Positions 59,899 through 64,000 of a stretch of 64,000 nt of DNA are shown in pieces. The notes under the pieces were generated by a model. It had not been told where the DNA came from. It worked only from the letters and a program-made list of their open reading frames with translations, and made no database searches. A program made the translations under genes and the position numbers. Positions within the stretch are counted from its first letter, which is position 1. Each line of letters starts with the position of its first letter. This DNA comes from Variovorax sp. dw_308. GTDB lineage: Bacteria; Pseudomonadota; Gammaproteobacteria; Burkholderiales; Burkholderiaceae_C. Location: contig NZ_JAATOM010000008.1 in NCBI RefSeq assembly GCF_019207085.1, forward strand, positions 62,001 through 126,000. The letters run 5' to 3'.

Positions 59899-60507
59899 AT
59901 GGCATGGCGCTGGCGTCTGCTGGGCGCGGCGCTTCTCCTTTGCGCGCTGCATGTGGCGCTGGCCGCCATGATCTGGCAGCACGCGAGCGAACGCATCGCG
60001 CATCCGCCCACGGGTACGGCCGATGGCGCCCTGGTGCTCGGCAACCGGGCCTATGTGGGCGGCGAGATCAATCCCTGCCTCACCAACCGCGTCGACCGCG
60101 GCATCGAGCTCGCACGCAGCGGCCAGGTGCGGCAACTGGTCGTGTCGGGCGGCAAGGACATCGAGGACGCGCGCATCGAGGCACAGGTGATGGAGGCCTA
60201 TGCGCGGGAGACTGGCTTCAGCGGCCCCGTGCTGAAGGAGGCGCTGTCGTCGTCGACGCGGCAGAACCTCGCCATGTCATGGCCGGTGCTGGAGGCTGCC
60301 GGCATCAAGCGCGTGATCGTCGTTTCCGACCCGTACCACCTCTGGCGGATCGAGCGGCTGGCGCGTGCGAGCGGATTCGACCGCGCCTTCGACGTGCAAT
60401 ACGCGGCGGCGTCGCCGACTTGCGGGAAAAGCCCCTTCCTGTTCTTCAAGGGCGTGGTGCGCGAGCCGCTGGCGATCGTCAACAATGCGCTGGCCGGGTA
60501 TTTCTGA
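59899..60507 (+). CDS. YdcF/SanA-family (DUF218) membrane-anchored protein
   Basis: 202 residues from ATG 59899; a TTG at 59878 that overlaps the DUF484 stop would add seven residues. One N-terminal membrane helix (LLGAALLLCALHVALAAMIW), then the DUF218 fold: GTADGALVLGNRAYVGGEINPCLTNRVDRGIELARSG, VVSGGKDIEDARIEAQVMEAYARETG, EALSSSTRQNLAMSWPVLEAAG, and VSDPYHLWRIERLARASGF. SanA/ElyC relatives take part in envelope barrier and lipid-carrier metabolism. It splits the usual DUF484-xerC pair. Confidence 0.9.
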   Translation: MAWRWRLLGAALLLCALHVALAAMIWQHASERIAHPPTGTADGALVLGNRAYVGGEINPCLTNRVDRGIELARSGQVRQLVVSGGKDIEDARIEAQVMEAYARETGFSGPVLKEALSSSTRQNLAMSWPVLEAAGIKRVIVVSDPYHLWRIERLARASGFDRAFDVQYAAASPTCGKSPFLFFKGVVREPLAIVNNALAGYF

Positions 60508-60538
60508 CGGCCAACGCGTGCCTGGAAGGAAATTCGCT

Positions 60539-61510
60539 GTGGATTCGGACCTGATCGAGCGCTATCTGGAACATGTGCGCGTGGAACGCCGGCTGGCCGC
60601 GCGCACGGTCGAGCTGTATGCGATCCACCTGCGCACGCTGGCCGAAAAGGCCGCCGCGGCGAGCCTGCCGCTGCAACAGGTGCAGACCGCCCACATCCGG
60701 CGCTGGATGGCCCAGCTTCACGCGGCAGGGCGCGAGTCGCGCGGCATCGCGCTGGTGCTGTCGTGCTGGCGCAGCTTCTATCGCTGGCTGGGCAACGAGC
60801 GCCTGGTCGATGCCAATCCGGTGCAGGACGTGCACGCACCCAAGGCCGACCGTCCGCTGCCCAAGGCATTGGCCGTCGACGACGCCGTGCGGCTGGCGGA
60901 ACACCGCGATCCTGAGGCCGACCCGTGGACGGAGGCGCGCGACCACGCGATCGTCGAACTGCTCTATGGCTGTGGCCTGCGCGTGAGTGAACTGGTCGGG
61001 CTCGACGTGCGGGCCAGCGCGGTGGCGCGCGGCTGGGTCGACCTGGCCGCTGGCGAAGCGCATGTGCTTGGCAAGGGTGGCAAGCGCCGCAGCGTGCCGG
61101 TGGGCGCCAAGGCCCGTGAAGCGGTGGGGGCCTGGCTGGCCGTGCGCGACGACTGCGCCGCGCTGCCGGCGGCCACCCTGCGCGACCCGGTCGGCGCCAC
61201 GGCCCTCTTCATCGGCCGCAATGGCGCGCGGTTCTCGGCGCAGGCGGTGTGGAAGGCCTTGCGCCTGCGCAGCCTGAAGGCCGGCTTGCCGGCGCCGGTC
61301 CATCCGCACATGCTGCGGCACTCCTTCGCGAGTCACCTGCTGCAGTCGAGCAGCGACCTGCGCGCTGTGCAGGAGTTGCTCGGCCACGCCAACATCACCA
61401 CCACGCAGGTCTACACGCGGCTGGATTTCCAGCACCTGGCCAAGGCGTATGACGCGGCCCATCCACGCGCCAAGGCGCGCCCCGAGACACGAAAGGCCAG
61501 GAAGGCCTGA
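60539..61510 (+). CDS. xerC: Tyrosine recombinase XerC
   Basis: 323 residues with a GTG start at 60539 preceded by GGAAGGA. N-terminal SAM-like core-binding domain (about 1-90) and catalytic domain with Arg in YGCGLRVSELVGLDV (about 142-156), HMLRHSFASHLLQSSSDLRAVQELLGHANITTTQVYTRLDF (His, Arg, His, and nucleophilic Tyr; about 258-298). With XerD it resolves chromosome dimers at dif. Location beside dapF and DUF484 is the standard chromosomal one, so it is not a mobile-element integrase. Confidence 0.94.
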   Translation: MDSDLIERYLEHVRVERRLAARTVELYAIHLRTLAEKAAAASLPLQQVQTAHIRRWMAQLHAAGRESRGIALVLSCWRSFYRWLGNERLVDANPVQDVHAPKADRPLPKALAVDDAVRLAEHRDPEADPWTEARDHAIVELLYGCGLRVSELVGLDVRASAVARGWVDLAAGEAHVLGKGGKRRSVPVGAKAREAVGAWLAVRDDCAALPAATLRDPVGATALFIGRNGARFSAQAVWKALRLRSLKAGLPAPVHPHMLRHSFASHLLQSSSDLRAVQELLGHANITTTQVYTRLDFQHLAKAYDAAHPRAKARPETRKARKA

Positions 61511-61532
61511 ACAACATCACCAGGGAACCCCC

Positions 61533-62741
61533 ATGAAAGCATTGCGGCTGCGGCCGGGCAAGGAGCGGTCGCTGCTGCGCCGCCATCCATGGATCTTCGA
61601 ATCGGCCATTGCCAAGGGCGGCGGGGACGCGGGCGAGACGGTGCGCGTCGAGTCGCATGAAGGCAAGTTCCTCGCATGGGCCGCATTCAGCCCCGCATCG
61701 AAGATCCGTGCCCGCGCCTGGAGCTTCGACGAAGCCCAGCGCATCGATGCCGCCTTCTTCGCCGGGCGTGTCGCTCGGGCGGTGCAGGCGCGCGGCCTGT
61801 TCGACTTGCAGAGCGACGGCGTGCGTCTGGTCCACGGCGAGGCCGACGGCCTGCCCGGGCTGATCGTCGACCGCTACGGCGACACGCTGGTTGCGCAATT
61901 CCTGTCGGCCGGCGTCGAGCGCTGGAAGGCAGTGCTGCCCGATGCCTTGCTCGCCGCCACCGGCTTGACCAGGCTCTACGAGCGTTCCGACGCCAGCGGC
62001 CGCGAGCGGGAAGGCCTGAAACCGACCACCGGCTGGCTGCGCGGCGACGGTCCGACCGAGCTCACCATCCGCGAGCACGAGTGGCAACTCTCGCTCGACA
62101 TCGCCACCGGCCACAAGACCGGCTTCTACCTCGACCAGCGCGACAGCCGGAAGCGTTTCGCGGAGATCGCGGGGCATCGCAAGTTCCGCCGCGTGTTGAA
62201 CTGCTTCTGCTACACGGGCGGATTCACCGTCGCGGCGCTATCCGGCCTGCGTGCCGCCGATGCGTTGGAAGGAGCGGTGTTGACCTCGGTCGATTCCTCG
62301 TTGCCCGCACTCCAGCGCGCCGAAGCGCATGTCGCGCTCAACGGATTCGCCGGCGCCGACAACCAGTACCTCGACGCCGACGTCAACGCCACCTTGCGCC
62401 GCTTCATCGCGGACGGCAAGACCTTCGACGCCATCGTGCTGGACCCGCCGAAGTTCGCCCCGACGGTCGCCCATGCCGAGCGCGCCGCCCGCGCCTACAA
62501 GGACATCAACCGCCTGGCCCTTCAGTTGCTGGTGCCCGGCGGCGTGCTGCTGACCTTCTCGTGCTCCGGCGGCATCAGCGCCGACCTGTTCCACAAGATC
62601 GTCGCCTCGGCGGGTATCGACGCCGGCGTCGACGGCTACATCAGCGAGCGCCTCGGCGCCGCGCCGGACCATCCGATGACCATCGAGTTCCCGGAGGGCG
62701 AGTACCTCAAGGGGCTGGTGGTGGTGCGCCGGCCGGCGTGA
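61533..62741 (+). CDS. rlmI: 23S rRNA m5C methyltransferase, RlmI type
   Basis: 402 residues from ATG 61533. N-terminal PUA domain (LRLRPGKERSLLRRHPWIFESAI), an EEHEE-type middle domain (VRLVHGEADGLPGLIVDRYGDTLVAQF), and a Rossmann methyltransferase: VLNCFCYTGGFTVAA (SAM site, about 224-238), IVLDPPKFA, and catalytic Cys in LLTFSCSGGIS (about 341-351). E. coli RlmI methylates C1962 of 23S rRNA. A large inverted repeat begins five bases after its stop. Confidence 0.92.
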   Translation: MKALRLRPGKERSLLRRHPWIFESAIAKGGGDAGETVRVESHEGKFLAWAAFSPASKIRARAWSFDEAQRIDAAFFAGRVARAVQARGLFDLQSDGVRLVHGEADGLPGLIVDRYGDTLVAQFLSAGVERWKAVLPDALLAATGLTRLYERSDASGREREGLKPTTGWLRGDGPTELTIREHEWQLSLDIATGHKTGFYLDQRDSRKRFAEIAGHRKFRRVLNCFCYTGGFTVAALSGLRAADALEGAVLTSVDSSLPALQRAEAHVALNGFAGADNQYLDADVNATLRRFIADGKTFDAIVLDPPKFAPTVAHAERAARAYKDINRLALQLLVPGGVLLTFSCSGGISADLFHKIVASAGIDAGVDGYISERLGAAPDHPMTIEFPEGEYLKGLVVVRRPA

Positions 62742-62745
62742 ATTC

Positions 62746-62879
62746 GGGCAGCCGAACGCCGAAGTCGCAAAGGTTTCGCAGAAGGCGCAAAAAAGAGAAT
62801 CAAAGAATTCCTTGAGTATTTCTTTGTCTTCCTTCTGCGACCTCTGCGAAACCTTTGCGACTTCGGCGTTCGGCTGCCC
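62746..62879. repeat. 134-bp palindromic element with perfect 37-bp terminal inverted repeats
   Basis: The arms at 62746-62782 (starting GGGCAGCCGAACGCCGAAG) and 62843-62879 are perfect reverse complements, and partial pairing continues inward through A-rich/T-rich stretches. It contains TTTCGCAGAAGGCGCAA-type sequence. The element sits between rlmI and the CobW gene, has no internal gene, and would form one long hairpin in RNA. It may end rlmI transcription, but the size points to a MITE or REP-pair. Confidence 0.85.
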
Positions 62880-62977
62880 GCTCCCGCATCCCGGCAAGCC
62901 CAACCCCACGACAGCAGACCTATTCCCCGCCCGCTAAACTTTCCGCCCTTTCCCTGTTTTCGCGACCGGAGCACCTC

Positions 62978-64000
62978 ATGGCCCTCATCCCCGCCACCAT
63001 CCTCACCGGCTTCCTCGGCTCCGGAAAAACCACCTTGTTGAAGCGCATCCTGACCGAGGCGCACGGCCAGAAGATCGCCGTCATCGAGAACGAGTTCGGC
63101 GAGGAGAACATCGACAGCGACATCCTCGTCACCGAGTCGAAGGAGCAGATCGTGCAGATGAGCAACGGCTGCATCTGCTGCACCATCCGCGAAGACCTGC
63201 GCGAGGCGCTGCAGGTGCTGGCTGCCAAGAAGCGCAAGGGGCTGCTCGACTTCGACCGCGTGGTCATCGAGACCACCGGCCTGGCCGACCCCGGCCCCGT
63301 TGCGCAGACCTTCTTCATGGACGACGAGATCGCCGAAAGCTACCTGCTCGACTCGATCCTGACGCTGGTCGATGCCAAGCACGCACCCCAGCAGCTCAAT
63401 GACCGGCAGGAGGCCCGCCGCCAGGTCGGCTTCGCCGACCAGATCTTCATCAGCAAGAGCGACCTGGTCGCCGCCGACGAGACCGAGGCGCTGATCCATC
63501 GCCTGAAGCACATGAACCCCCGCGCGCCGCAGCAGAAGGTGCATTTCGGCGAGGTGCCGCTGTCTTCGGTGTTCGACCTGCGCGGCTTCAACCTGAATGC
63601 CAAGCTCGACATCGACCCCGACTTCCTCAAGGAAGACGACCACGATCACCACGATCACGAACACGGCGAGAACTGCGACCACCCTTCGCATGCGCACGAA
63701 GGCCACGGCCACCATCACCACACGGACGACGACGTCAAGAGCTTCGTCTACAGGTCCGACCGCCCCTTCGACCCGGCCCGGCTGGAGGACTTCCTCGGCG
63801 CCATCGTCAACATCTACGGCCCGCGCATGCTGCGCTACAAGGGCGTGCTGAACATGAAGGGCACCGAGCGCAAGGTGATCTTCCAGGGCGTGCACCAATT
63901 GATGGGCAGCGACCTCGGCCCGGCCTGGGGCGCGGACGAAGCCCGCCAGAGCCGCATGGTGTTCATCGGCATCGAACTGCCGCGCGAGATCCTGGAACAG
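62978..64000 (+). CDS. CobW/COG0523 family GTPase metallochaperone, 3' truncated by window edge
   Basis: 341 codons from ATG 62978, still open at the window end. Walker A LTGFLGSGKTTLLKRIL (about 9-25), IENEFGEENIDSDIL, the metal-binding SNGCICCTIREDL (CxCC, about 64-76), ETTGLADPGPV, and guanine-binding SKSDLVAADE. A His/Asp-rich loop (about 222-255; for example DDHDHHDHEHGENCDH) follows the GTPase domain and precedes the CobW C-terminal domain (LGAIVNIYGPRMLRYKGVLNM). Typical of zinc- or cobalt-handling members. No Zur box was identified upstream. Confidence 0.94.
   Translation, partial: MALIPATILTGFLGSGKTTLLKRILTEAHGQKIAVIENEFGEENIDSDILVTESKEQIVQMSNGCICCTIREDLREALQVLAAKKRKGLLDFDRVVIETTGLADPGPVAQTFFMDDEIAESYLLDSILTLVDAKHAPQQLNDRQEARRQVGFADQIFISKSDLVAADETEALIHRLKHMNPRAPQQKVHFGEVPLSSVFDLRGFNLNAKLDIDPDFLKEDDHDHHDHEHGENCDHPSHAHEGHGHHHHTDDDVKSFVYRSDRPFDPARLEDFLGAIVNIYGPRMLRYKGVLNMKGTERKVIFQGVHQLMGSDLGPAWGADEARQSRMVFIGIELPREILEQ

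Noticed and set aside
60539..61510. XerC as an integrase of a mobile element
   Set aside because: The gene sits in the conserved dapF-DUF484-xerC context with no attachment-site repeats or phage genes nearby.

Overview
The window looks like chromosome of a high-GC betaproteobacterium of the Burkholderiales, most likely a Comamonadaceae member close to Variovorax. The signs are a Bug/TctC-type solute-binding protein, a LysR-llpE-RND efflux locus of the Burkholderia ceo/bpe type, a dapF-DUF484-xerC cluster, a class A RNase P RNA, and REP-like palindromes of the kind common in this family. Genus is inference. No tRNA, rRNA, prophage, transposase or CRISPR array was seen.

Layout. 1-3075: end of a catabolic run (SDR, HCCA-isomerase-like protein, enoyl-CoA hydratase, Bug protein). 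3121-6485: acyl-CoA thioesterase divergent from an Atm1-like ABC exporter that carries two in-frame repeat-derived insertions, then a 2-hydroxyacid dehydrogenase. 6703-17288: two tandem MarR paralogues, a complete peptide/oligopeptide ABC importer (binding protein, two permeases, fused double ATPase), an M81 peptidase, an M20 amidohydrolase and a convergent amidase, together a plausible uptake-and-hydrolysis module. 17403-23304: HypT-like LysR regulator, aspartate ammonia-lyase and a GltIJKL glutamate/aspartate importer, a coherent acidic amino-acid catabolic unit. 23451-31561: LysR, LlpE and a tripartite RND efflux pump; LlpE has lost the catalytic serine.

31753-36359 is the main accessory island: a lone T6SS VgrG whose C-terminus changes into AT-richer DNA, followed by an unrecognised 266-residue protein and a small lipoprotein-like protein (candidate effector and immunity pair), then about 450 bases with no recognisable gene. 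36360-39272: a TRAP transporter operon. 39394-45691: housekeeping genes (GFA protein, pyrC, an NYN-domain protein, DUF3025, htpX behind a sigma-32-like promoter, a queuosine-precursor transporter, an FAD protein). 45800-52990: cysK, rnpB, an MDR oxidoreductase, an atypical RsuA-family protein translationally coupled to a NUDIX/metallo-beta-lactamase fusion, a VOC protein and two nucleobase-deaminase-like enzymes. 53009-57399: aldo/keto reductase, an MFS exporter divergent from its LysR regulator across a perfect palindromic operator, a GNAT protein with a broken or missing start, and an I78-type inhibitor lipoprotein. 57578-64000: an unrecognised protein divergent from dapF, then DUF484, a YdcF/SanA-like protein, xerC, rlmI and the start of a CobW GTPase.

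Palindromic repeats recur along the window, both between genes (6489, 56169, 57404, 62746) and inside reading frames (4650, 4886, 53866). The most promising candidate for an undescribed system is the VgrG cargo pair at 34610-35909.
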